NCBI RefSeq assembly: GCF_007995155.1
Contig: NZ_CP042593.1
Coordinates: forward strand, 662,001-726,000
Length of the DNA: 64,000 bases
DNA from: Cytobacillus dafuensis
Lineage (GTDB): Bacteria > Bacillota > Bacilli > Bacillales > Cytobacillaceae
Reading direction: 5' to 3'
The stretch's first letter is position 1; each line of letters begins with the position of its first letter. A program made the position numbers and the translations under genes. This document shows positions 1 through 7,640 of this stretch, in pieces. Under the pieces are notes generated by a model. It saw only the letters and a list, made by a program, of their open reading frames with translations. It had not been told where the DNA came from and ran no database searches.

Positions 1-35
1 ACCTTTCCGATAATCTGTAAGAATCAAATAGTCTA

Positions 36-479
36 CTAGAACTTTTTAATTTGTTTTATAAGTGAACACTGCAATGCTTTTGAAATTGGAAGGTGAATGA
101 TATGCTCAATAAGTTCTTCTTTTGTTTTCTCGCCTGTAGAGTAATCAGCCTTTAAAACTTTTCCGCCAATAAAAGATAGCATCTTTTGCGTGCCTCCATA
201 CGTCGTTCCGGCACCGAGTAGCAGTGTAGCAATACCACCTTTTACACCCACACCGCCAATCCCGAAACCTTTCAGAGCTTGCAAAATGGCTGCTCCCCCA
301 TTATAGCTTGATGTTTTTACTGCAAACTCAAAAACAGCATAAGGGATTGCAACTGAAGTTACTAAAGATATTACATTATCTAAACCTATTGGGAGATTCC
401 TTTCTTGCTTTTCTTCAGTTATAATGGTTGATTTGTCCTCCTCTGATGTGTATTTCATAGTTAACGAGTTTGTATCCAT
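36..479 (-). CDS. Small glycine-rich membrane-associated protein, unknown function
   Basis: I do not recognise this 147-residue protein. Residues 1-28 are charged and polar. Two hydrophobic stretches follow, at about residues 35-54 (starting NVISLVTSVAIPY) and 75-95, the second in a run very rich in glycine (GFGIGGVGVKGGIATLLLGAG). The C-terminus is basic and amphipathic. The start codon overlaps the stop of the upstream MerR-type gene (TAATG on the minus strand), and a GGAGGA ribosome binding site lies inside the end of that gene, so the two are translationally coupled. This suggests the protein is made with, and possibly controlled by, the regulator. A small membrane-active or stress-response protein is possible, but nothing in the sequence proves it. 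Confidence 0.6.
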   Translation of the reverse strand: MDTNSLTMKYTSEEDKSTIITEEKQERNLPIGLDNVISLVTSVAIPYAVFEFAVKTSSYNGGAAILQALKGFGIGGVGVKGGIATLLLGAGTTYGGTQKMLSFIGGKVLKADYSTGEKTKEELIEHIIHLPISKALQCSLIKQIKKF

Positions 480-1360
480 TATCTTCGTCCTCCTTCTTCT
501 TCTCTTTGCTCCACCGTAAAATTGTCACAATAAACCTGAATTGCTTTTGCTATATAATCAGTAGTTTCTTTTCCGAGACTACTGGTGAACAACATATCAA
601 CATCTCCTCCAGCTGCGAAAGTTTTCCCAATCAGTGAAAAGTTGCCGAGTGACATAGGATGATCCTTATCTTTGTTCATATAGTCATACAATTTTTCAAC
701 ATGCTCCTGCACCTCTTTTGAACTTACATCCTTGTCGACAAATTTCATAAATTCATCCATCAACTCGTTATTTGTCCGTATTTCGTTAAAATCGGTAACA
801 CTTAATATGTTTTTTGCCATTTCAAGTATTTCAAGTAATTCAGATGTCTCATACTCGTACCACTCCTTTTCCGGTAGTGTGAGAAGTTCTTCAGCTTTTT
901 GAATTAATTTAGAATCAAGAGGATTATTTATTCCTTCTGTATTATTTGTAAACATATTCATGTTATAAGTGTTTTTAGATTTCTCTATAAATTCCTCAAA
1001 TGTAATATCACCGTATTCTTTAAAATTGAGAGGAATGATTCCAGTCAATTTAATTGTGTTTGCATATCCAATTAGATTCTCTAACCGCGCCTTTTTTTTA
1101 TTTAATATTTTAATTTGGTTTCCTATCGAATCTCTCAGGTCAACGTCTGGATTATTCATCATCTCCTGAATATCATTTAGTGAGTATCCCAATTCACTCA
1201 ACAATAAAATCTTAAAGAGCTTTTCCACTGCCATATCATCATATAGTCGATAACCAGACTCTGTGCGTACTGTTGGTGATAAAAGTCCAATTTCATCATA
1301 ATAATGCAGAGTACGCCTAGTCACGCCAATTGATTTACATACTTCGTGTACCTTCTTCAT
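479..1360 (-). CDS. MerR-family transcriptional regulator (TipA-like architecture)
   Basis: This 293-residue protein has an N-terminal MerR winged helix-turn-helix at about residues 1-70 (VHEVCKSIGVTRRTLHYYDE, then GLLSPTVRTESGYRLYD). A dimerisation coiled coil follows at about 75-120, then a long helical C-terminal effector region of the size seen in TipA-like regulators. MerR proteins bind dyads inside unusually spaced promoters and activate on binding a ligand. Here a perfect GTAACGTTAC palindrome sits between the -35 and -10 boxes of its own promoter, indicating autoregulation. It is the first gene of a two-gene minus-strand operon with the glycine-rich protein. The start is an ATG after AGGAGGACTTCTT. 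The ligand cannot be inferred. Confidence 0.85.
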   Translation of the reverse strand: MKKVHEVCKSIGVTRRTLHYYDEIGLLSPTVRTESGYRLYDDMAVEKLFKILLLSELGYSLNDIQEMMNNPDVDLRDSIGNQIKILNKKKARLENLIGYANTIKLTGIIPLNFKEYGDITFEEFIEKSKNTYNMNMFTNNTEGINNPLDSKLIQKAEELLTLPEKEWYEYETSELLEILEMAKNILSVTDFNEIRTNNELMDEFMKFVDKDVSSKEVQEHVEKLYDYMNKDKDHPMSLGNFSLIGKTFAAGGDVDMLFTSSLGKETTDYIAKAIQVYCDNFTVEQREEEGGRR

Positions 1361-1388
1361 AAGAAGTCCTCCTTTTAATTAACTATAG

Positions 1389-1417
1389 TTTATACTATCA
1401 CGTAACGTTACAGTCAA
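1389..1417 (-). promoter_or_regulatory. merR-type gene promoter with internal palindromic operator
   Basis: Read on the minus strand there is TTGACT, a 17-base spacer and TATAAA, a strong sigma-A promoter. The spacer contains the perfect palindrome GTAACGTTAC at 1402-1411. It lies 29-57 bases upstream of the MerR start codon at 1360. Operators between the -35 and -10 boxes are the hallmark of MerR control, so this is most likely the autoregulatory site. Confidence 0.75.
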
Positions 1418-1621
1418 CCTTTATTAATATTTTTAAAGTGGACTGTACGAGAAGGTTTGATTCAAAGGAATGGGTAGTTTAAAATAAAATTAAGTTATTA
1501 GGAGAAAAACGATGAAATAGTGAAAATTTGTTGATATGTTCCCTCAAATGGAGACATCCATTTTGTCCATTCGACCCAAGTAGAGTGTGAAAACAACTGT
1601 ATCAACATATCTGTTTGAAGT

Positions 1622-1774
1622 TGCTAACATTTTGCTAACGTCTTCCCCCGAAAAACGGTAAATCCTCGTTAAAGATGTTACAACCAAAAACATCCAAAAC
1701 GTTGATTTACCGCACTTTATGCACTCAACGTTAACAATATTACACTCTAGCAGACTACGGGCGGCATGATGTGA
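1622..1774 (+). repeat. 153-bp direct repeat, left copy (attachment-site-like, ends in groEL 3' codons)
   Basis: This sequence and 5707-5859 are the same length, align without gaps and differ at about 15 of 153 positions (about 90% identity by hand count). It starts with a tandem heptamer (TGCTAACATTTTGCTAAC), contains the inverted repeat CGGTAAATC...GATTTACCG and ends in GGGCGGCATGATGTGA. That end matches the last codons of groEL (Gly-Gly-Met-Met-stop). Short direct repeats beside a gene's 3' end are typical of recombinase arm and core sites at chromosomal attachment sites. The attachment-site role is inferred. Confidence 0.7.
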
Positions 1775-1852
1775 TGCTTAAAAAACTACTCATACCAAAG
1801 GTTTGGGGGCGGTGGATTGTGGTTTGTTAACATTGGAGTTATGAATTGTAGC

Positions 1853-1899
1853 AAATACAAACAGCCATCATTGTATAGGTGCTGGCTGTTTGTATTTTT
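1853..1899. terminator. Intrinsic terminator hairpin
   Basis: Perfect 15-bp arms (AAATACAAACAGCCA at 1853-1867 and its complement at 1883-1897) enclose a 15-base loop. A-rich and T-rich ends on the two sides let it act in either direction. It lies just past the left island repeat and downstream of the minus-strand HEPN gene. Confidence 0.8.
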
Positions 1900-1957
1900 A
1901 ATCAGTTGGACTTAACCCTACCGGTTTAAGAAATAAATTCTATGTTGGAAGGAAGGA

Positions 1958-2629
1958 TTATTTTTTTGTTGGATTTAAACCCATACCTATCCTAAAAATA
2001 TCTATTTCGTTTTCTCTCTGTTTGTTATACATTTTTAAAATAAATAGTATTTTGCAAACATCAAGATTATCTGGTGAATCTAATAACCATGCTTTCCCTT
2101 CTAAAGCTAGTGAATAAAAGTTAACTATTTCCCAAGCATCATATATTAAAGCATTTAAATTTTCTATTGTAAGTTTCGCATCTTTTGTTACCTGACTCTT
2201 TTCAAAAAAATATTTTTTGTCATTATGAGCATATACTCTATCACGCCAAGTAAAAAGGTTGTCTAACTGTTCCTGTTTGGTTTCAATTTTTATTCTATGT
2301 TCCTTTATTACATAATTATTTAATAAAGGTTCCTTACCTTCACTATAAACAAAAATTTTTTTATGATTTTCAGCAATGTTAATTAATTTGTTTAGATTAA
2401 TAGTATCTCTGCCGTGTTCATATAATTTTGCAGTTGTTATAATAACATCATTAAATAAGGAATGTAGTATTATAGTAAAAAAAGCAGGGGCTAGGTTTAA
2501 TTCATTAATATGTTCATTTCTGTTATCTTGGATGTGTTTCCACAAATCAAACTTAGACTTAACTCCAATGATTTCTTGCATTAACCCTTTTATTAGTAAC
2601 TTTGCCTCTTTCTCAGTATATGCGTTCAA
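1958..2629 (-). CDS. AbiU2-like HEPN-domain protein
   Basis: This 223-residue, largely helical, soluble protein carries the motif RDRVYAHND at about residues 129-137. It fits the R-x(4-6)-H signature of HEPN ribonuclease domains and resembles the conserved block of the AbiU2/abortive-infection HEPN family. HEPN proteins of this type usually cleave RNA and act as toxins or abortive-infection effectors. The start is TTG at 2627-2629 after GGGAGGGACAATT. It lies 16 bases downstream of a one-TM protein gene on the same strand, so the two are probably co-transcribed and may work together. Location in the repeat-flanked island supports a defence role. Family assignment is by motif and length only. 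Confidence 0.65.
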   Translation of the reverse strand: MNAYTEKEAKLLIKGLMQEIIGVKSKFDLWKHIQDNRNEHINELNLAPAFFTIILHSLFNDVIITTAKLYEHGRDTINLNKLINIAENHKKIFVYSEGKEPLLNNYVIKEHRIKIETKQEQLDNLFTWRDRVYAHNDKKYFFEKSQVTKDAKLTIENLNALIYDAWEIVNFYSLALEGKAWLLDSPDNLDVCKILFILKMYNKQRENEIDIFRIGMGLNPTKK

Positions 2630-2645
2630 AATTGTCCCTCCCTTT

Positions 2646-3257
2646 CTATTTGGTATTATCCTCAGCTAATATTGCCGGATATTTTTTCTCAAGATAATCT
2701 CTGGTTTTCTTTGTAATCTCTCTAATGAAAATAATAAGTTCAGCAACAGCCCTATCTAACTCTTCATCTGAATACTCGTATCTTTCATTATTCATAGCTA
2801 AGACATTTATCCAATATTCTTCTAGTTTACTTGGTAATAATAATCGTTTAGATACAATAATACTATTAATCTTCTCTATATCTGGAGTTTGCCAAGGAAA
2901 GTCATAAGTTGGTCCTACTAAAATTGGATTTCTGAGATCTTTCCATCTTTTAATAATTGTTTTTTTATTACTCTTAAAGATTAACAAAAAACATAATTCT
3001 TTTATAAGTTTCTTTAGTAATGTGCTTTTTTCACCTTTGTATGCAACAAAAGATTCAGTCTTAACATCGCGCAATAAATTACATAAAGGAATGTATAACT
3101 CCTTATACCTTCTACCAGCTAAGTTAGCCCTACCAATTTTATTAGTTTGATAATTTCCATATATCCATTTTATGAAAATTATCAAATTTGCACTGATAGA
3201 ACTTACTAATATCCAATTTTCTTTTATCCAAAGTACAGAGTCTTTCAAAAAGTTCAT
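2646..3257 (-). CDS. Single-TM protein of unknown function, partner of HEPN gene
   Basis: The frame opens at 3272, but the better start is the ATG at 3255-3257, with GGGG seven bases upstream, giving about 203 residues. A transmembrane helix lies at about residues 15-32 (WILVSSISANLIIFIKWIYG). It is followed by a long basic, helical cytoplasmic part rich in lysine and arginine, with a pair of tryptophans near the middle (ending in PYDFPWQTP-like sequence). No catalytic motif is evident. It precedes the AbiU2-like HEPN gene by 16 bases. A membrane-anchored sensor or regulator of the HEPN protein would fit the arrangement, but that is inference. Confidence 0.6.
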   Translation of the reverse strand: MNFLKDSVLWIKENWILVSSISANLIIFIKWIYGNYQTNKIGRANLAGRRYKELYIPLCNLLRDVKTESFVAYKGEKSTLLKKLIKELCFLLIFKSNKKTIIKRWKDLRNPILVGPTYDFPWQTPDIEKINSIIVSKRLLLPSKLEEYWINVLAMNNERYEYSDEELDRAVAELIIFIREITKKTRDYLEKKYPAILAEDNTK

Positions 3258-3272
3258 ACTGATTCCCCGCAT

Positions 3273-4043
3273 ATCAATATAATTTATAGTTTTACTATAT
3301 TATACTAAATTTTTCCTTTGGTGTAAGTTAAGTGATATACTATAACATGATTCTAGTATAGTTATTGATACTTTAAGATATATGGAACTTGATCTTTGAT
3401 AAAAAATAATAAATTAAAGATACTAGCTGAACTCTAAGGATTCAAAACATTATAAGTAAAATAACATATTTTCACTAAAAAGAAGCAGGCACCCATAGGA
3501 GGTCCTGCTTCTTTTAGTAAAAATGTAGGGAATGTTCATTTACTTATTTTCTGGAATGAATTTTACATTAAGTTTAGAAGAAATAATAAAATTAGTTAAA
3601 TCTAAATTTATTCACTACATAAAAATAGATACTGATATCGATAAAGATTAATTAAAGTAGATTATTTTTAGTCTCTTCTAATCTTGAACAATTAGAAGAA
3701 CTAATGATATTAACCTTCTTTGATGGCACGGTAGTTATTTTTCCGTGTCTTTCTCTTTGTATAATAAAATCTACTACTGCCTGTATAGTTTGTATATAAA
3801 TTGTGTCTCTGAAGTTTTAAATATGAGGAAGATTAAAACGAATTATTCCTATAATGTCAATTAACCACTTAAATAGGTTATGGGATTGGATTTTTGATTC
3901 TTTCATAATATTCCATTAGAATTTATATTGTAAAAATTAGAGAATCTTAATTACCTATTAAAGAATAGGTGTAAATGTTAAATACTAAAGACGTACAATA
4001 ATAAATGAAATGTTGATATATTTTAGTTGGAGGCTAATATAAC
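3273..4043. other. Non-coding divergent region of the island
   Basis: This is a 770-bp AT-rich stretch between the divergent HEPN operon and the methyltransferase-like gene. I see no convincing reading frame. It contains a bidirectional terminator (3477-3516) and two smaller hairpins: TTCTAAT/ATTAGAA at 3676-3697 and GGCACGG/CCGTGTC at 3725-3749. These could belong to a small RNA or be relics. The length is unusual for a compact island. Confidence 0.5.
3477..3516. terminator. Bidirectional terminator hairpin
   Basis: The arms AAAAGAAGCAGG and CCTGCTTCTTTT are complementary over 12 bp with an apical loop of about 14 bases, and an A-tract and T-tract flank them. It sits in a gene-free interval, so the transcript it ends is not obvious. 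It may close a small RNA. Confidence 0.75.
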
Positions 4044-5606
4044 GTGACATATACAGTAGTTGATTTGCTCGCTGGAATAGGTGGTATGACCGGTGGCTTT
4101 ATAGAAGCGGGATGTAAAGTGAATTGGGCAATAGACATTGATAAAAATGCAAATAATGTATTTAGTTTTAATCATCCTAATATTAATATGCATCAAGGTG
4201 ACATAAGAAACACTCAAATCACAAAAATCCCTGATTGTGATATTTTAATTTCAGGATTACCTGTTCAAACGTTTTCTTATATAAAAAATACAGAATATCC
4301 CTTTAACAGTATAGAGAATTATATAATAACCAAGGTTTTAGCAGCTAAAAAACCTCCAGTTGTATTATTAGAAACTGTAAAAGGATTACTAACGATTAAA
4401 GATGGTAAAAATTTAACTTGGATAATAGAAGAACTAAGAAATCAGGGTTATTACATAACCTATAAGATAATGAATGTTAAAGACTATGCAAATTTACCTT
4501 ATAACAAAGAAAGATTATACATAGTTGGTTTTAGAGAAAAACTGTCTTTTGATAACTTTTCGTTTCCAAGTGTTATACCACTAGAAAAATCTTTACTGGA
4601 AGTAATTAATATTAGGGGGGAAGAAAAGGAAGATGCTTATTACTACAGCAAAGATAATAAAAACTATGATTTTCTCCATGAAATAATTACAGAAGAATAC
4701 TCGATTTATCAGATAAGGGGCTTTAATAAAAGAAATGAAAATTATAAATCATACAAAGACATTTGCCCCTCACTCACCTATACGTTTAGAGAGAATTTTA
4801 TCCTTGATGATTATGGGATTAGAAATTTAACTATCCAAGAATATCTTGATATCTCTGGGTTACATAAATACAAGCTACCTAGTAATATCGGAAAGCAGAA
4901 TGGTTATAGATTAGTAAGCAATGCAAGTATTACTCCTTTAATAAGAAGAATAGCTAATCAAATATGTTTTGCACTTAGCAAGAATGACAAATCTGATGAA
5001 GTAATTCCGATTCACTCCCAAACCCAAGGAGAAACCGAAGTATTTTTAGAAGATACAACTGATGATTTTGTTGATAATCAAGAACAGAACATTAATAGTA
5101 AGGAAAAAGAGAAAAAATATGATAACGGTTTGAAAAATCTTATACAAAATGTAGAAAATGCAGGTAATAATAATGAAAAAGGAAAAGCATTAGAAGTACT
5201 TATAAAACAGTTTTTCGAACAAGTTGAAGGATTTAAAGTAAATACTAATAAGAGAACTCGAACTGAAGAAATAGATATACACATTAGAAATGAATCAAAA
5301 AGTGAATTTTGGCGTAAGGAGACAATACTATTAATTGGTGAGTGTAAAAACTGGAGTAAAAAGGCAGGAAAAAATGAGCTAGTGATATTTAAGAATAAAG
5401 TTGAAAATAGAAGGAAGAGGGTTGGTGTAGGTTTCTTTATTTCTTGGAATGGCTTTTCGACTACTTTTACTAATGAAAGTTTGAGGAGTTCGAAGGAGGA
5501 AATAGTCATTATCCCAATTGATGGTAATCAAATTAAAGAAGCTATAGAAAGTAAGAATATAGAAGAATTTATAAAGGAATGGTACACATCGGCAGTCATG
5601 TCTTAA
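4044..5606 (+). CDS. Catalytically altered C5-methyltransferase domain fused to a PD-(D/E)XK nuclease
   Basis: Residues 1-310 show the C5 cytosine methyltransferase fold: motif I DLLAGIGGMTGGF (7-19), a motif VI-like LLETVKGLL (108-116), a motif VIII-like NKERLYIVGF (154-163) and a motif X-like C-terminal helix. The catalytic loop reads SGLPVQTFS (70-78), with Val74 (GTT) in place of the nucleophilic Cys of the PCQ motif, and the ENV motif reads ETV. Methyl transfer is therefore not expected. Residues 360-520 form a restriction-nuclease-like domain with Glu384, Asp411 and a Glu433-x-Lys435 motif (IGECKNW). It starts at GTG 4044 after TTGGAGG. I infer a DNA-reading pseudo-methyltransferase that guides a nuclease, probably antiphage. 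Confidence 0.75.
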   Translation: MTYTVVDLLAGIGGMTGGFIEAGCKVNWAIDIDKNANNVFSFNHPNINMHQGDIRNTQITKIPDCDILISGLPVQTFSYIKNTEYPFNSIENYIITKVLAAKKPPVVLLETVKGLLTIKDGKNLTWIIEELRNQGYYITYKIMNVKDYANLPYNKERLYIVGFREKLSFDNFSFPSVIPLEKSLLEVINIRGEEKEDAYYYSKDNKNYDFLHEIITEEYSIYQIRGFNKRNENYKSYKDICPSLTYTFRENFILDDYGIRNLTIQEYLDISGLHKYKLPSNIGKQNGYRLVSNASITPLIRRIANQICFALSKNDKSDEVIPIHSQTQGETEVFLEDTTDDFVDNQEQNINSKEKEKKYDNGLKNLIQNVENAGNNNEKGKALEVLIKQFFEQVEGFKVNTNKRTRTEEIDIHIRNESKSEFWRKETILLIGECKNWSKKAGKNELVIFKNKVENRRKRVGVGFFISWNGFSTTFTNESLRSSKEEIVIIPIDGNQIKEAIESKNIEEFIKEWYTSAVMS

Positions 5607-5706
5607 TTTATCTGCTCCCAATTTCGCGGCGGACTTTAATTTGTTTAAACAACAAAAAGTACCCAAATGGAATTTCAAATACTTAATAATGTTATTATTA
5701 GCTAAC

Positions 5707-5859
5707 TGCTAACATTTTGCTAACGTAATCTCATAAAAAACGGTAAATCCCCGTTAAAGATGTTACAGACAAGAACATCCAAAACGTTGATTTACCGCAC
5801 TTTTTGCACTCAATGTTAACAATATTACACTCTAGCAACCTACGGGCGGCATGATGTAA
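5707..5859 (+). repeat. 153-bp direct repeat, right copy (attachment-site-like, ends in groEL 3' codons)
   Basis: This is the partner of 1622-1774, equal in length and about 90% identical. It begins 100 bases after the nuclease-fusion gene and ends GGGCGGCATGATGTAA, which matches the groEL 3' end including the normal TAA stop. The internal inverted repeat CGGTAAATC...GATTTACCG is conserved. Differences cluster just after the tandem TGCTAAC heptamers. Confidence 0.7.
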
Positions 5860-5935
5860 TAACGCCATCAAATCCTTGATATATAAGGGTTTTTGAGTAA
5901 GATGAGAGTGTTTTGCTATCATTGAAGATTTTAAA

Positions 5936-5982
5936 GGAAGCTTCTTATAAGTTGATAAAACTTGTGGGAAGCTTCTTTTTTC
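5936..5982 (+). terminator. Terminator of the repeated GAAGCTTC type
   Basis: GAAGCTTC arms extended by ATAAGTT/AACTTGT pairing around a five-base loop are followed by a T-run. Related hairpins occur at 7260-7303 and 16865-16911, and a damaged copy is near 10296. Local sequence between 5860 and 6130 otherwise shows no gene. Confidence 0.75.
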
Positions 5983-6030
5983 ATTTCTTTGCAAATGGGT
6001 AGCTGGTTCAAAAAAAGTAGGGAAGTTTGT

Positions 6031-6067
6031 AAAAAGGTGCTTTGCCAATGTGGCAAGGTGCCTTTTT
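6031..6067. terminator. Bidirectional terminator hairpin
   Basis: Symmetric structure: AAAAAGG, GC, TTTGCCA, ATG, TGGCAAGG, TGCCTTTTT. The arms pair closely, with A- and T-tracts at the two ends. No intact gene lies directly before it; it may be left over from a lost gene at the island edge. Confidence 0.65.
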
Positions 6068-6132
6068 AGTTGAAAAAGTATAAGAAGGTTATTAAAATAA
6101 GAAGTTAACACTGCTATTTAATATTTTGATTT

Positions 6133-6292
6133 TTTATCGCAGATTAACGGGCAGTAAGACCCCCACTGCAAGGGTGCGAGAGAATCAAAGAAATCTAAGT
6201 GAGGGATCAACTGCCCGTAAAGGCCCGATTGGTTCAACTAACCATCAGTGGGGGATGAAAGAAAACCCCCACTGATGGAAGTTTCACTTTAT
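6133..6292 (+). repeat. bcr1-like structured repeat, copy 1
   Basis: This 160-bp element is bounded by TTTAT on both sides (6133-6137 and 6288-6292). It folds as two hairpins: an outer CGGGCAG/CTGCCCG stem enclosing CCCCCACT/AGTGGGGG, then CATCAGTGGGGG/CCCCCACTGATG. Size, TTTAT duplication and structure resemble bcr1 of the Bacillus cereus group (from memory). The element ends 20 bases before the alpha/beta hydrolase start, directly abutting its ribosome binding site. Confidence 0.85.
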
Positions 6293-6311
6293 TAAAAAAG
6301 GAGAATAGATA

Positions 6312-7115
6312 ATGTTACATTATCGATCATTTTACATGAATGACGATACCCCTTGGGTAACTCTAATACATGGAGCAGGGGGGAATTCGTCGATTTGGTA
6401 TAAACAATTACGTGAATATAAAAAGCATTTTAATGTACTATTAATTGATTTGAGAGGGCATGGAGAATCCACAAACAGCATGTGGCAAAAAGGAGATTCC
6501 TTCGAACAAGTAGCCGATGAGGTTTTGGAAGTATTAGATCATTTAAAAATAAAGAAAACTCATTTTGTAGGTATTTCACTAGGGACGATTGTAATTCAAA
6601 CAATTGCTAAAAAACAACCTGATCGCTTTCAGTCTATGGTTTTAGGTGGAGCGGTCACGAAGTTGAATTTACGCACAAGTTTTTTAGTTAGTATTGGTAA
6701 TCTAATGAAACGCATTATACCTTATATGTGGATAGTTAGCCTATTTGCTTGGATTCTCATGCCGAAAGAGAATCATAAAGAAGCTCGCAAAAAATTTGTA
6801 TTCGAAGCGAAAAAGATGTGCCAAAAAGAATTCATTAACTGGTTTTCTCTAACCAAACGGGTTAATCCGTTCCTAAAAAGTATGCAGAAAGACTTTTTTG
6901 GTATTCCTACTTTATTTGTAATGGGAGAAGAAGATTATTTGTTTTTGGAAGATGCGCAAATGGTGGTTATAGCAACAAAAGATACGACATTTGAAACGAT
7001 TAAAAATGCCGGTCATGTATGTAACATTGATCAACCGAGAAGATTTAATGATGTGACTATAAAATTTATGTTTAATCATAATCGTAATGTTATGTTGCCG
7101 ATACTTCATGCGTGA
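6312..7115 (+). CDS. Alpha/beta-fold hydrolase
   Basis: This 267-residue protein has the full alpha/beta hydrolase signature. The oxyanion HGAGG motif lies at residues 20-24, and the nucleophile elbow GISLGT (G-x-S-x-G) is near residue 88. A probable acid is in GEEDYLF near residue 218 and the catalytic histidine is in NAGHVCNIDQP near residue 237. A helical lid lies between. There is no signal peptide, so it is cytoplasmic. The closest relatives by feel are small esterases or haloperoxidase-like hydrolases, but the substrate cannot be told. The start is ATG after AAAAAAGGAG, which begins immediately after a bcr1-like repeat. That repeat must therefore lie in the 5' untranslated region or separate the gene from its promoter. 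It is followed by a terminator at 7260. Confidence 0.85.
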   Translation: MLHYRSFYMNDDTPWVTLIHGAGGNSSIWYKQLREYKKHFNVLLIDLRGHGESTNSMWQKGDSFEQVADEVLEVLDHLKIKKTHFVGISLGTIVIQTIAKKQPDRFQSMVLGGAVTKLNLRTSFLVSIGNLMKRIIPYMWIVSLFAWILMPKENHKEARKKFVFEAKKMCQKEFINWFSLTKRVNPFLKSMQKDFFGIPTLFVMGEEDYLFLEDAQMVVIATKDTTFETIKNAGHVCNIDQPRRFNDVTIKFMFNHNRNVMLPILHA

Positions 7116-7259
7116 AAATGAAATTAAAATGAGTGGAAATAGATAGGTTCAGTGCACTTCTTTAAATTTACTAATGTTCACCATTAGCTCTCACGACAAT
7201 TGGAGTGTGTGAACATCGGTAGTAGACTATTTGGTAAAGCTGAGTTCAATAATATTAAT

Positions 7260-7303
7260 GAAGCTTCTCATAAGTTGACCAAACTTGTGGGAAGTTTTTT
7301 TCT
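7260..7303 (+). terminator. Terminator of the repeated GAAGCTTC type
   Basis: A 13-bp stem (CTTCTCATAAGTT paired to AACTTGTGGGAAG, with two G-T pairs) and the five-base loop GACCA are followed by a run of seven T. It is about 145 bases past the hydrolase stop and would end its transcript before the riboswitch promoter. Confidence 0.8.
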
Positions 7304-7344
7304 TATTTCCTTATTCATATGTAAACCAAGAAAAAAATTCTAGT

Positions 7345-7373
7345 TCGACAAAAAATTGCAAGTGCTTTATAAT
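7345..7373 (+). promoter_or_regulatory. Sigma-A promoter for the c-di-GMP riboswitch transcript
   Basis: TCGACA (one change from TTGACA), a 17-base spacer and a perfect TATAAT. Predicted transcription would start near 7380, about 40 bases before the aptamer, and run into the STAS-like gene at 7641. Confidence 0.75.
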
Positions 7374-7414
7374 GTTATAGTGATTTATTAACGTGATAAT
7401 AGTACTATCTTTTC

Positions 7415-7505
7415 TAAAATTGAAAAAGGCAAACTTATCGAAAGGTAAGGACGCAAAGCTACGAGTCTAAAATCCTCTTGGATAATGATAGTCGGGTTGC
7501 CAAGA
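7415..7505 (+). promoter_or_regulatory. Cyclic di-GMP-I (GEMM) riboswitch
   Basis: The aptamer core reads GGCAAACTTATCGAAAGG then GGACGCAAAGCTACGAG, with the closing P1 pair GGCAA (7428-7432)/TTGCC (7497-7501) and the GAAA tetraloop at 7440-7443. These are the diagnostic features of the class I cyclic di-GMP riboswitch, including the conserved GGACGCAAAGC block that forms the ligand pocket. A terminator follows at 7530-7566, giving a leader that could switch at transcription. Whether ligand turns expression on or off is not clear from sequence, because P1 and the terminator do not obviously share bases. Confidence 0.93.
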
Positions 7506-7529
7506 ATAATAATAGCAATCTATTATTTT

Positions 7530-7566
7530 GGTTATCCCTGTCTATATCTGGGATAGCTTTTTTTTT
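7530..7566 (+). terminator. Riboswitch expression-platform terminator
   Basis: GGTTATCCC pairs with GGGATAGC (G-T pair included) around an 11-base loop, followed by nine T. It lies between the c-di-GMP aptamer and the gene at 7641, the position expected for the controllable terminator of the switch. Confidence 0.8.
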
Positions 7567-7640
7567 ACACTCCTACGAAAAGAATGTGCAAATGTTAACA
7601 ATGAAGCATAGCAGACTATAGTAAAAAAGGAGATTAAAAG

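Larger units (their letters stand above)
1622..5859. mobile_element. Putative groEL-site genomic island carrying defence-like genes
   Basis: A segment of about 4 kb lies between two 153-bp direct repeats that each end in the groEL 3' terminal codons. It holds an AbiU2-like HEPN gene and a small membrane-protein gene on the minus strand, and a divergent methyltransferase-like/nuclease fusion on the plus strand. The repeats, the groEL tail and the defence-type cargo together suggest an integrated satellite-like element. No integrase is visible, so either a recombinase supplied in trans moved it or it has lost its own. The boundaries follow the repeats and the exact crossover is not known. Confidence 0.55.
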
